Source: Gammaproteobacteria bacterium 45_16_T64
GTDB taxonomy: Bacteria; Pseudomonadota; Gammaproteobacteria; Pseudomonadales; Ketobacteraceae
NCBI GenBank assembly: GCA_002162955.1
Contig: MABD01000018.1
Location: 186,001 to 250,000, forward strand
Direction of reading: 5' to 3'
DNA: 64,000 nt
Below are positions 31,448-39,354 of the stretch, piece after piece. Made by a program: the position numbers and the translations under genes. Each line of letters starts with the position of its first letter. Position 1 is the first letter of the stretch. The notes beneath the pieces were generated by a model. The model saw only the letters and a list, made by a program, of their open reading frames with translations, was not told where the DNA came from and did not search any database.

Positions 31448-34050
31448 CACTCTCCGAACCATTGATTGAACCAATTTAATACCCGCCCCGTCTGACCACA
31501 CCCAGACTGTGCTGCCGGGATGGTATCCACCACCATCGGGATAAACACTGCATTTTCACAATGCGACTGGCTTCTTGCCTGTTTCTCGGCGTCTAGCCAT
31601 ACCCATTCCACATTGCCTGGTTTGGGCATGTCCAATGGTACCACGGCAAGGGAGGACAATGTTTTCGCCCAGACGGGTAACGCGCCTGTGCCTCCGGTTA
31701 GCGGTGTGGGTAGATTATCATCATAGCCCATCCACACAACACCTAAGTAGTTGCCCGAATATCCGGCAAACCAACTATCCCGCTGATCATCACTGGTTCC
31801 CGTTTTACCGGCCAACGCCAACGATGATGGCAACCACTTTGATACACTCTTTCCAGTACCGCTAGCAACGGTTTCTTGCAATGCATTATTGAGCACAAAC
31901 ATAGCGCCAGAATCAAAACGCTGCTCTACATCGATTTCATATCGCTGCAGTGGTCTGCCTTGATTATCCAGCACAAAGCGGATGGTTCTCAACGGTGTAT
32001 TAAAGCCACCGCCGGCGATGGTCTGGTACATCTCAACCACCTCGTAGGGTGACAAACTCACCGCCCCCAATGAGATGGCCGGAACTTCTGGCAATGTCTT
32101 TTTGACCCCCAAGCGATGAGCAACATCCACAATATTACTCACCCCCACATCCATGGCTAACCGAGCAGTTGCTTGATTATAGGAATGAGCCAATGCCGTT
32201 TGAAAAGGCAGCATGCCGTGGGATTCCATATCAAAGTTCTTCGGCGACCACTCGTCACCATTGGCCAGAGGAATTGTGACAGGGGAATCATCTAACATCA
32301 CACCTAAGTGATAGCCCTTTTCGATTGCACCGAGATACACCGCAGGTTTCATCAACGAGCCTACGGGGCGGTACGCATCTAAAGCACGATTAAAGCCTTT
32401 ATATCGGGGCCGTCGATCACCCACGACCGCAACCACTTCTCCGGTATTAGAGTGGGTAAATACACCCGCCCCTTGTAATGGCGCTTTTTGCTTGCCGTAG
32501 TCTTTATCTATCTGGGCAAATGTCTGGGCAAAACTGCGCTCCAACGACTCCTGCACGCCGGGGTCAAGCGTGGTAAATACTCGCAGGCCTTCGCTCTTTA
32601 AATCTTCTTCACGATAGTCACGGTACAGTTGGCGCTTCACCAAGTCCAAAAAGGCTGGGTATTTTTCATCGTCATATTGAGGCTTTTTAATCACATCTAA
32701 CGGCCGGGCACTGACCCGTCGACGCTGATCTTCACTGATATAACCCTGCTCTTTCATCAATGCTAACACTTGGTTACGCCGCTCAAGCGCACGCTCAGGA
32801 TGACGTCGCGGGTCATACCACGATGCCCCTTTTACCAGCCCAACCATTAACGCCAGTTGATGCATTTCAAGCTCACGCATTGGCTGACCAAAATAAAACA
32901 GACTCGCTAAACCAAACCCATGAATTGCCCGCTTACCTGATTGCCCCAGGTACACTTCATTCATGTAGGCTTCTAAGATTTCGTCCTTGTCATAATGCAG
33001 CTCTAATAACAACGACATTATCGCTTCGGTAGCTTTACGGGTAAGGGTTCGTTCACTGGTTAGGTAAAAATTCTTTACCAACTGCTGGGTAAGCGTACTG
33101 CCGCCTTGCTTCACTGCCCCTTTACGTATATTCGCCCATAATGCTCGAACAATACCTCGAGGTGATACCCCCCAATGATTATAAAAATCACGATCTTCTA
33201 CAGAAATTAGTGCATTCACCAAATTGGGGGGTACCTGATCAATGGAGACAAGTACACGGTCTTCATTGTGGGCGGGGTATATTCCTCCAATCACCACAGG
33301 CTCTAAGCGAGCAACTTCGTTTCGACGCCCATCAACTTCGACTTTACTGACTCTCTCGCTTCGAACGGTTAATGATACATGGTGGGACGATTCTCGCCCG
33401 TCCCAAAAATCAAACCCACGCGTAGCAATTTCGAAGCTGTCCCCACGCTGTCGAAAACTCCCCCGCTTAAGATCACCATAGCCTTCACGATAATTCAGCC
33501 ACTGCAACTCTCGACGCAGTTGATCGACGGACAACTCAGCCCCATCAAACAGCTCCAATGCTCGGCTATAGACTTTGGCTGGGATGGACCAACGCTTGCC
33601 ATCAAACTTTGAGGTAATAATAGCGTCGGCATAAATCACAACACCGCCGAATAACACACCTATCACCAGGAGCAAGCGAAACAATAACCCTAGCCTGCGT
33701 TTTTTCGGGGCAGCACCGGAAGCCCCTTTGGCAGCAGTAGATTTTGTACTCTTTTTAGTCGCAGACTTTTTCGCGGGTGCTTTCTTGGTAGACGCTTTAT
33801 TTGCGGTCGTTTTCTTCGCAGTCGACTTCTTGGTCGTGGTCTTTTTGGCAGCGGTTTTCTTAGCCGGTGCTTTTTTCGCCGAAGCCGTTTTTGAAGGCGC
33901 TTTTTTGGCGGTTGTCTTCTTTGCACCCTTACGACTATCTGTCGATGCTGCTTTTTTAGTCGCCGCCTTCTTTGGTGTCTTGGTGACAGCGCCACGCTTT
34001 TTTACAGCACTTGTCTTCTTATCGTTCGACTTATCATTCGATCCGGCCAC
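31447..34050 (-). CDS. mrcB: Penicillin-binding protein 1B with long Lys/Ala/Thr-rich cytoplasmic tail
   Basis: Bifunctional peptidoglycan glycosyltransferase/transpeptidase, 867 residues. A membrane anchor (LLFRLLLVIGVLFGGVVIY, about residues 123-141) is followed by a UB2H-like region, then the GT51 domain with the catalytic Glu in SVEDRDFYNHWGVSPRG and the motif GGSTLTQQLVKNFYL. The transpeptidase domain has SxxK (PVGSLMKPA), SYN and KTGTSDD. The N-terminal about 115 residues are unusual: tandem units of the type KKTxAKKAPAKK, about one third Lys, like histone H1-type proteins such as AlgP. Such a tail would sit in the cytoplasm next to DNA. The start is a GTG. The next gene overlaps its stop. 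Confidence 0.95.
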   Translation of the reverse strand: MAGSNDKSNDKKTSAVKKRGAVTKTPKKAATKKAASTDSRKGAKKTTAKKAPSKTASAKKAPAKKTAAKKTTTKKSTAKKTTANKASTKKAPAKKSATKKSTKSTAAKGASGAAPKKRRLGLLFRLLLVIGVLFGGVVIYADAIITSKFDGKRWSIPAKVYSRALELFDGAELSVDQLRRELQWLNYREGYGDLKRGSFRQRGDSFEIATRGFDFWDGRESSHHVSLTVRSERVSKVEVDGRRNEVARLEPVVIGGIYPAHNEDRVLVSIDQVPPNLVNALISVEDRDFYNHWGVSPRGIVRALWANIRKGAVKQGGSTLTQQLVKNFYLTSERTLTRKATEAIMSLLLELHYDKDEILEAYMNEVYLGQSGKRAIHGFGLASLFYFGQPMRELEMHQLALMVGLVKGASWYDPRRHPERALERRNQVLALMKEQGYISEDQRRRVSARPLDVIKKPQYDDEKYPAFLDLVKRQLYRDYREEDLKSEGLRVFTTLDPGVQESLERSFAQTFAQIDKDYGKQKAPLQGAGVFTHSNTGEVVAVVGDRRPRYKGFNRALDAYRPVGSLMKPAVYLGAIEKGYHLGVMLDDSPVTIPLANGDEWSPKNFDMESHGMLPFQTALAHSYNQATARLAMDVGVSNIVDVAHRLGVKKTLPEVPAISLGAVSLSPYEVVEMYQTIAGGGFNTPLRTIRFVLDNQGRPLQRYEIDVEQRFDSGAMFVLNNALQETVASGTGKSVSKWLPSSLALAGKTGTSDDQRDSWFAGYSGNYLGVVWMGYDDNLPTPLTGGTGALPVWAKTLSSLAVVPLDMPKPGNVEWVWLDAEKQARSQSHCENAVFIPMVVDTIPAAQSGCGQTGRVLNWFNQWFGE

Positions 34051-34192
34051 AGAACAACTACACCTTAGATGATTTCAGAATACAAAATTGGACAGCAGTA
34101 TACGCGGATTCATTCCCTGATGTCGTGACAAAAAAGTAAATTCACATACAATGACAATCACTTGTTTATCCCTCACACCAAAAGGACTCGTA

Positions 34193-35185
34193 ATGTCTCA
34201 ATATCACGTCTATGCCATCGGTAACGCCCTTGTGGATATGGAATTCTCCGTAGCCGATGACTTTCTATCCGCTCAAGGCATCGACAAAGGCCTTATGACC
34301 TTGGTAGACGAAGCACAACAACAATCACTATATCAAGCGCTAGAGGGCCACAAAGGCAAGAAAGCGAGTGGCGGTTCTGCGGCCAACACCATCATCGCTA
34401 TCAGCCATTTTGGTGGAAAATCCTATTATTCCTGCAAGGTTGCAAACGATGAAACCGGTGACTTCTATGTGAAAGATCTAACCGCTGCCGGGGTAGACAC
34501 CAATCTCAACGATAACAGGGAAAGTGGTGTTACCGGAAAGTGTATTGTGATGGTTACCCCTGATGCCGAAAGAACGATGAATACCTTCTTAGGTATATCA
34601 GAAACTGTATCGAGCAATGAGCTTGACAAAAAGGCGATTCAACAATCAGAGTATGTCTATTTAGAAGGCTACCTCGTCACATCGGATTCTGGTCGTAGCG
34701 CGGCCATTGAAGCCCGCAATATTGCAGAAGCCAGCAACATTAAGACGGCACTAACCTTCTCCGACCCCAATATGGTGAGCTTCTTTAAAGATGGCTTAAA
34801 CGAAATGCTAGGTAACGGCGTTGATTTGTTATTCTGCAACGAGCAAGAAGCGTTGACTTGGGCTGACACAGAAGATCTCAATACTGCCGTAGAGAAAATT
34901 AAAACCGTTGCCAAAACCTTTGCAGTTACCCTTGGTAGCGAGGGTGCGCTGGTATTTGACGGAACTGATGAGCACAAAATAGCGGCAAAGACCGTGACAC
35001 CGGTAGATTCCAATGGTGCTGGAGATATGTTTGCGGGTGCCTTTATGTTTGCGCTTAGCCAAGGTAAAGATTTCCCAGCAGCAGGACGCTTTGCAAGCCA
35101 AGCGGCAGCGCAAGTTGTCAGCCAGTTTGGGCCAAGACTGAGTGCAGAGCAGCATCAGCAATTGCTGAATGAATCTAACCTTTAA
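34193..35185 (+). CDS. PfkB-family sugar/nucleoside kinase (adenosine kinase-like)
   Basis: Ribokinase-fold kinase of about 330 residues from the ATG at 34193, which has AAGGA upstream; the frame is open to 34151. N-terminal YAIGNALVDMEF, the PfkB signature 1 region KASGGSAANTIIAISHFGGK, and signature 2 VTPVDSNGAGDMFAGAF with the catalytic Asp are all intact. Proteins of this type in gammaproteobacteria are annotated as adenosine kinase or unspecified PfkB kinases; the substrate cannot be fixed from sequence. It is divergent from mrcB with about 140 bases between, and stands alone before the cNMP-binding gene. Confidence 0.9.
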   Translation: MSQYHVYAIGNALVDMEFSVADDFLSAQGIDKGLMTLVDEAQQQSLYQALEGHKGKKASGGSAANTIIAISHFGGKSYYSCKVANDETGDFYVKDLTAAGVDTNLNDNRESGVTGKCIVMVTPDAERTMNTFLGISETVSSNELDKKAIQQSEYVYLEGYLVTSDSGRSAAIEARNIAEASNIKTALTFSDPNMVSFFKDGLNEMLGNGVDLLFCNEQEALTWADTEDLNTAVEKIKTVAKTFAVTLGSEGALVFDGTDEHKIAAKTVTPVDSNGAGDMFAGAFMFALSQGKDFPAAGRFASQAAAQVVSQFGPRLSAEQHQQLLNESNL

Positions 35186-35343
35186 ACCCTAGCGCAAGAC
35201 AAGCCCGCTCTATACTTATTAATTTAGGACGGGTTTGCCTCACTTTTTGGGAAATTGTCTACACTTTGAATGTATAGACCCCCTGAATGCTGCATAGTTG
35301 AGGCATACTGCTGGTCTACTCATCTTCTCAGCAAGGCTACTAC

Positions 35344-36147
35344 ATGTTTATTGAGACCGATTTTAACGAAGCATTTGAACACATTGATGAACGCTGCAAA
35401 GAGCTATTAGAACAAGCGCTCGCCAATGAGCATATCAGCAGCCTAAGCTACACTGACGTATCCTATGAGTTGGTAGAGGATTTTTATGGCTCCCAACCCG
35501 ATACCGATTCCGTATACGTAATCACCCAAGGTGCCGTTGCGCACGAACAAGAAAGTGCCACCCTATTTCATTACGATATCGGGGATATGTTTGGCTTAGA
35601 CCATGAAAATCACCCGAGCCCTTATCGCTTATATGCCGCCGGTCCCTTCTCACTGCGCCGCTATCATCGAGCGGAATTATTGACCGCCATGAGTAACCAT
35701 GCGGATATTGCAAAGATTTGGGCAGACTTTCTCATTGAGGAATGTAAACGCCGCACCTGCATTATTAGCTTGGTAGAACAGGGTATCGATAAGGCCTCCC
35801 TCGGTTTTGTGCATTACCAAGAGGGCGATGTCATCATCGAGCAAGGGACAACAGCGGATAGCGTGTACTCCATTGTGGAAGGCCATGCCGAAGTATTCGT
35901 CAACGATATTAAGGTGGGTGAAGTCTTAGAAAACGAGATATTTGGTGCCATGGCGCTGCTCACCAATAGTCCCCGCACCGCAAAAGTTGTCGCATCCTGT
36001 ACCTGCATGATCTTGGTGGTACCAAAGGAACAATTCGAGACATTGATGAAGACCCACCCCCATATCTGCATGAACCTAATGGAAAATATGGCTCGCAAGA
36101 TCGTATCACTTAACGAGCAGGTGACCGCCGCCGAACCTCCTGCGTAA
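35344..36147 (+). CDS. Cyclic-nucleotide-binding-domain protein without DNA-binding domain
   Basis: A 267-residue protein. Residues about 155-255 form a cyclic-nucleotide-binding fold: FVHYQEGDVIIEQGTTADSV, YSIVEGHAEVFV, then the phosphate-binding cassette region ENEIFGAMALLTNSPRTAKV with the Arg, and VVPKEQFETLM. The N-terminal half looks like a second, degenerate copy (VYVITQGAVAHEQESATLFH, YDIGDMFGL). There is no helix-turn-helix, so it is not a Crp-type regulator. It may sense cAMP or cGMP and act through another protein, or be purely structural. AAGG lies before the ATG. The acyltransferase gene begins 23 bases later, suggesting an operon. Confidence 0.85.
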   Translation: MFIETDFNEAFEHIDERCKELLEQALANEHISSLSYTDVSYELVEDFYGSQPDTDSVYVITQGAVAHEQESATLFHYDIGDMFGLDHENHPSPYRLYAAGPFSLRRYHRAELLTAMSNHADIAKIWADFLIEECKRRTCIISLVEQGIDKASLGFVHYQEGDVIIEQGTTADSVYSIVEGHAEVFVNDIKVGEVLENEIFGAMALLTNSPRTAKVVASCTCMILVVPKEQFETLMKTHPHICMNLMENMARKIVSLNEQVTAAEPPA

Positions 36148-36170
36148 CCCCATTACTTATGTAGCGATCT

Positions 36171-37013
36171 ATGAGCTCTTTTGAAAAAGATGTACTGGAC
36201 TTCACACCTCCCCCTCTTTCATCCGTTAATGCCGCGGTTAAACTCACGGAAGCATACTTTGACCCCATCTTCTTTGGGCTAGATAATATAAGTCCGGAAA
36301 AACCAGCGCTCTTGGTGGGAAACCACACGATCTACGGCACCCTAGATGTGCCGCTCATATTTGCCGAAGCCTATCGAGAAAGAGGGGTAGTTATTCGAGG
36401 CTTAGCTGACGCAGCCCACTACAAAATCCCCGGCTGGAGGGATCTATTACATCGTAGCGGGATCGTGGTGGGTAACCGACATAACTGCTCCCGACTGATG
36501 GAAGCTGGTGAAACACTACTGGTCTACCCCGGTGGTGCGAGAGAAGTCGCTAAACGGCGTGGAGAAAAGTATCAGCTGACCTGGAAAACACGCACCGGTT
36601 TTGCCTATATGGCAATAAAACACCAATACCCGATCACCCCCATTGCCTCTGTCGGTGCCGACGACACCTTCGATATTCACTTTGACGCCTATGACTTTAA
36701 AGAATCACACATTGGGCAGTGGTTACTCAAAAACAAACGGTTTAATAAGATCATGCGCAATGGTGATGTGTTAATGCCCATCTGCACCGGCATTGGACTC
36801 TCATCGATCCCCCGCCCAGAAAGGTTTTACTTTTCTTTTGGTTCTCCCATCGACACCACGCCTTTCAAAGGCCAAGAAGATGACCTCGAGGTCCAGTGGC
36901 ATGTTAGAAAACTCATCGGGGATGCGCTAGAAAAAGAAATCGAGATGTTGCAACGATTTAGAGAGAGCGATTCAGAAAGAAGTACATTACGTCGACTGTT
37001 GACACGTTACTAG
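36171..37013 (+). CDS. PlsC/LPLAT-type acyltransferase (MGAT-like subgroup)
   Basis: A 280-residue acyltransferase. The catalytic block reads ALLVGNHTIYGTLDVPLIF: a His followed by an Asp, as in the lysophospholipid/diacylglycerol acyltransferase subgroup with a longer His-to-Asp spacing than HX4D of PlsC. The second block is ETLLVYPGGAREVAKRRGEKYQL, where PGG(A/T)RE is typical of MGAT/DGAT-like enzymes. It has no clear membrane segment and would act at the membrane surface, moving an acyl chain onto a glycerolipid or similar acceptor. It directly follows the cNMP-binding gene, so its activity or expression might be tied to that sensor, which is inference. Confidence 0.85.
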   Translation: MSSFEKDVLDFTPPPLSSVNAAVKLTEAYFDPIFFGLDNISPEKPALLVGNHTIYGTLDVPLIFAEAYRERGVVIRGLADAAHYKIPGWRDLLHRSGIVVGNRHNCSRLMEAGETLLVYPGGAREVAKRRGEKYQLTWKTRTGFAYMAIKHQYPITPIASVGADDTFDIHFDAYDFKESHIGQWLLKNKRFNKIMRNGDVLMPICTGIGLSSIPRPERFYFSFGSPIDTTPFKGQEDDLEVQWHVRKLIGDALEKEIEMLQRFRESDSERSTLRRLLTRY

Positions 37014-37464
37014 CGTATTCGACATGCATATGAATGGAGATAGAAGAGAGAGAAAAATTACCCGAGCCTCCCTGACAAGGAAAGCGACAATCTGAACACT
37101 GAGCGAAGCACCCTGAGAGAGGGTTGAGAGAGAGGGAGCTTCGACTCCACAAATTGTTCAAGCTAGTTAGCGACAGCCAACAAGAGAGAGAGAGGAGATT
37201 GAACAGAAGCCAAAATAACTTGAGATCAATCGCTTCCCTCATCAGAGAAAGCTAAGTGGGAACAGGTTACACCTCCTGTTATCCAATTAAGCCTCCACAG
37301 CTCGGGTATGCATAAATAGTAATAATTCTCATTTGTATTTGCAAGCACTAATATGAATTAATTTAATAATTTGCCCTTTTCTTATGTAGTTGCGCACTAA
37401 ACAACCAAAAACCCAACTTTTGGGCCAATCAACACCATCATTCCCTTCACTCCGCTCATTCCTG
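37014..37464. other. Intergenic region with GA-rich tract and Fur-box-like site
   Basis: About 450 bases between convergent genes. The first half (37030-37200) has several GA-rich runs (GAGAGAGAG) and no supported gene. A minus-strand frame at 36958-37242 overlaps the acyltransferase end, has a biased composition and no ribosome-binding site. The second half holds a Fur-box-like sequence (37317-37331). A short hairpin near 37408-37424 (CCCAA/TTGGG, followed by a T-run when read on the minus strand) probably ends dapA transcription. Confidence 0.5.
37317..37331. promoter_or_regulatory. Fur-box-like site with no obvious target gene
   Basis: On the minus strand the site reads TGAGAAT-T-ATTACTA, which matches 11 of 14 arm positions of the 7-1-7 Fur consensus TGATAAT-N-ATTATCA. 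The flanks are AT-rich and extend the pattern (CAAATGAGAATTATTACTAT). No gene starts within 1 kb on either side, so it is either a chance match, a relic, or the promoter of an unannotated small RNA. Confidence 0.4.
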
Positions 37465-38331
37465 TTACAACCACCGAGCCAGCACTTGCTTCACAGTGGC
37501 TTTACTCTCTGCGCTGACCGGTAGAATAGGCAAGCGCACGTCTTCGAGACACAGACCCAGTAGACTTGCCGCATATTTAACCCCACCCGGGCTTGGCTCA
37601 GAAAATAACGCCTGGTGAACCGGTGTCAGTATGTCCTGCACTTCGAGAGCCCGACGCATATCCCCTGCTTGCGCGCTCACCTGCAACTCAGCGCACAGAG
37701 CCGGCAACACATTAGCGGTCACAGAGATACAGCCAACGCCCCCCATCGCATTGTAACCAACGGCCGTCATATCATCCCCCGAAAAGAAACTAAACGGCTT
37801 ATCAATCAGCAAACGCTCTTGTGCAATTCTCGACAAGTCCATGGTCGCATCCTTGACACCCACAACCCTAGCTAGTTTAGCCAATCGTGCCATCGTAGTC
37901 GGCAAGATATCGACCACAGCGCGAGGGGGAATGTTATAAATAATAATAGGGATATCCGTTTGGTCATGAATTAACTTAAAGTGTTGGTACAGCCCCTCCT
38001 GAGAAGGACGGTTGTAATAACCTGCAACACACAGGACACCATCTGCGCCAACACTCTCTGCATGCCTTGCATACTCCAATGCCTCAATAGGATTGTTCGA
38101 CCCTGCTCCGGCAATCACAGGTATTCTTCCCGCTGTTTCTTCAACAACAACCTCAACAACTCGTTGATGTTCCTGTCTCGATACGGTGGATGACTCCCCT
38201 GTAGTCCCCATTGGCACCAATCCATGGGTACCACTTTTGATATGCCAATTAACCAAATGGCGTAGTGCCACCTCATCAATTTCACCATCGCGAAACGGCG
38301 TTATTAACGCCACATAAGATCCTGAAAACAT
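37465..38331 (-). CDS. dapA: 4-hydroxy-tetrahydrodipicolinate synthase
   Basis: First committed enzyme of lysine and meso-diaminopimelate synthesis: it condenses pyruvate with aspartate semialdehyde. 288 residues, close to the usual 290. Visible signatures are the N-terminal SGSYVALITPF, the active-site loop GTTGESSTVS, the Tyr region IIIYNIPPRAVVDI and the Schiff-base Lys in VVGVKDATMDL, followed by FSGDDMTAVGYNAMGG. GAAGGAG precedes the ATG by 7 bases. The gene has a 200-base leader with its own promoter and a terminator hairpin just before the ribosome-binding site, so expression is probably attenuated. It is not next to bamC or purC as in many relatives; here it stands alone. Confidence 0.95.
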   Translation of the reverse strand: MFSGSYVALITPFRDGEIDEVALRHLVNWHIKSGTHGLVPMGTTGESSTVSRQEHQRVVEVVVEETAGRIPVIAGAGSNNPIEALEYARHAESVGADGVLCVAGYYNRPSQEGLYQHFKLIHDQTDIPIIIYNIPPRAVVDILPTTMARLAKLARVVGVKDATMDLSRIAQERLLIDKPFSFFSGDDMTAVGYNAMGGVGCISVTANVLPALCAELQVSAQAGDMRRALEVQDILTPVHQALFSEPSPGGVKYAASLLGLCLEDVRLPILPVSAESKATVKQVLARWL

Positions 38332-38354
38332 GATTATCTCCTTCTTTTTTAAGC

Positions 38355-38390
38355 AAAAAAAAACCCGATCACAATATGCGACCGGGTTTT
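38355..38390 (-). terminator. Rho-independent terminator upstream of dapA (attenuator candidate)
   Basis: On the minus strand, AAAACCCG pairs with CGGGTTTT (arms 38383-38390 and 38360-38367) with a few more pairs inside after one mismatch, followed by a run of nine T (38363-38355). It ends about 24 bases before the dapA ATG, so transcripts from the upstream promoter would stop before dapA unless the hairpin is prevented. Confidence 0.8.
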
Positions 38391-38554
38391 ATGTAATACA
38401 GTATAACGTTACGTTATCTCATCACACACACCATAACAGCCGCGGAGTAAAACCCCTCGTTTACAGCTGTATTGTTTGTATAGGTAGAACCGTGAATTCA
38501 TAATAACGTAAGTGCCTAATGGGTTAATGCAAAGATAACGTCAGTGCAATGTAT
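38355..38554 (-). ncRNA. dapA leader RNA or independent small RNA
   Basis: Predicted transcript of about 200 bases from the promoter at 38561-38589 to the terminator at 38355. An internal segment GGGTTTTA (minus strand, 38455-38448) is exactly complementary to TAAAACCC (38391-38384), the 5' arm of the terminator, so an antiterminator fold is possible. A 30-codon frame (38501-38409) overlaps this segment but has no ribosome-binding site and is not rich in Lys codons. The consensus boxes of the lysine riboswitch were not seen. Confidence 0.5.
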
Positions 38555-38560
38555 GTCGCT

Positions 38561-38589
38561 AAGATATACGCATTTTTAGGGTTATTCAA
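38561..38589 (-). promoter_or_regulatory. Sigma-70-type promoter for the dapA leader
   Basis: Minus strand: -35 TTGAAT (38589-38584), 17-base spacer, -10 TATCTT (38566-38561). Transcription would start near 38554. It lies directly downstream of the bidirectional terminator at 38594-38640, which insulates it from transcription arriving from the right. Confidence 0.5.
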
Positions 38590-38593
38590 GTCT

Positions 38594-38640
38594 CTAAAAA
38601 AATAGCCCCCCTCCTGAGTAGGGGGGGGCTATTTTTTTAG
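38594..38640. terminator. Very strong bidirectional terminator-like hairpin
   Basis: A 20-bp stem (arms 38594-38613 and 38621-38640; core AAATAGCCCCCC/GGGGGGCTATTT, one G-T pair) with a 7-base loop and runs of seven A and seven T at the base. No gene end is adjacent on the plus strand except a possible RNA from the dapA region, and none on the minus strand, so it acts as an insulator between dapA's leader and the HD gene. Confidence 0.85.
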
Positions 38641-38720
38641 ATAAACAATTTGACAGATAGAAACCTCAACGTTACATTGCACTCGAAACATCCTGACAAC
38701 CGGCACAGACCGGTCCCGCT

Positions 38721-39260
38721 ATGAAAAACAAAGTTACTTTTACCCGTAACTCGCAACACGGTAATTTCTTACCACACCACGCTCAAGACATATTATCAAC
38801 ACGACAATATCTGGTCTCTCTTCTTGAGGATTTACAGTACGCCGAAGAAACCTCCATTCACCATCCTGAAAGCGATGCACTGTTTCATTCTCTCCAGGTG
38901 TACCAGCTAGCACTCGCGCAAACAGACGACCCCATCCTACAATGTGCGGCGTTACTTCACGACATCGGAAAATCGATTGATTACCCTGACCATGCCAACG
39001 TTGGAGCTGATGCCATTGAGCATTGTTTCTCGCCCAAAATTTGCTGGCTAATCCGACATCACCTTGACCTACTGACTCACCCTAAGCGAACCCGAAAACG
39101 CTGGAAAGGGTCAGCGCGATTAATGGATTTAGAAAAAATCCGTCGCTGGGATTTACAAGGCCGAGAGGTTGACGCAGAGGTCATGGACCTGACCACAGCC
39201 GTTGATTCACTCTTACGCCACCATACCATCATTTCTGATTTGTCGACTCACTACGAGTGA
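38721..39260 (+). CDS. HD-domain phosphohydrolase
   Basis: A 179-residue metal-dependent HD protein. The ligands are visible: H in DALFHSLQVYQLA, the HD pair in CAALLHDIGKSIDYPDH, then WLIRHHLDLL, and a late Asp in MDLTTAVDSLLRHH. Small HD proteins hydrolyse nucleotides or phosphoesters. A nucleotidyltransferase-fold gene follows 94 bases later, and the two activities often work as opposite steps on nucleotides or RNA ends; here that link is only inferred from order. Confidence 0.88.
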   Translation: MKNKVTFTRNSQHGNFLPHHAQDILSTRQYLVSLLEDLQYAEETSIHHPESDALFHSLQVYQLALAQTDDPILQCAALLHDIGKSIDYPDHANVGADAIEHCFSPKICWLIRHHLDLLTHPKRTRKRWKGSARLMDLEKIRRWDLQGREVDAEVMDLTTAVDSLLRHHTIISDLSTHYE

Positions 39261-39354
39261 CTGCTCGTCACCTCTGACAAACAATTAAACAACGCTATCG
39301 CACTACTATTTTTGAAAAATATTCTACCCCCTCGACCAACGTCGACATCTTTCT

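Larger units (their letters stand above)
38332..38720. other. dapA upstream region bounded by two terminators
   Basis: No protein gene is supported in these 389 bases. They hold a hairpin terminator read toward dapA (38355-38390), an about 200-base leader or small RNA, its promoter (38561-38589), a very strong bidirectional hairpin (38594-38640), and the promoter region of the plus-strand HD gene. A 7-bp-arm palindrome ATAACGT-T-ACGTTAT lies at 38403-38417. Confidence 0.6.

Noticed and set aside
33690..33995. Arg/Lys/Leu-rich minus-strand frame and a plus-strand hydrophobic frame at the same place
   Set aside because: Both are frame-shifted readings of the Lys-repeat tail of PBP1b; the repetitive DNA opens all frames.
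36958..37242. 94-residue minus-strand frame beside the Fur-like site
   Set aside because: It overlaps the acyltransferase end, is biased in composition (Ser/Leu runs from the GA-rich tract) and lacks a ribosome-binding site.
38409..38501. 30-codon frame in the dapA leader as a leader peptide
   Set aside because: There is no ribosome-binding site and only two Lys codons, so classical lysine attenuation by translation is not supported.
38355..38554. Lysine riboswitch upstream of dapA
   Set aside because: The conserved core sequences and the five-helix layout were not recognised, although a terminator is present.
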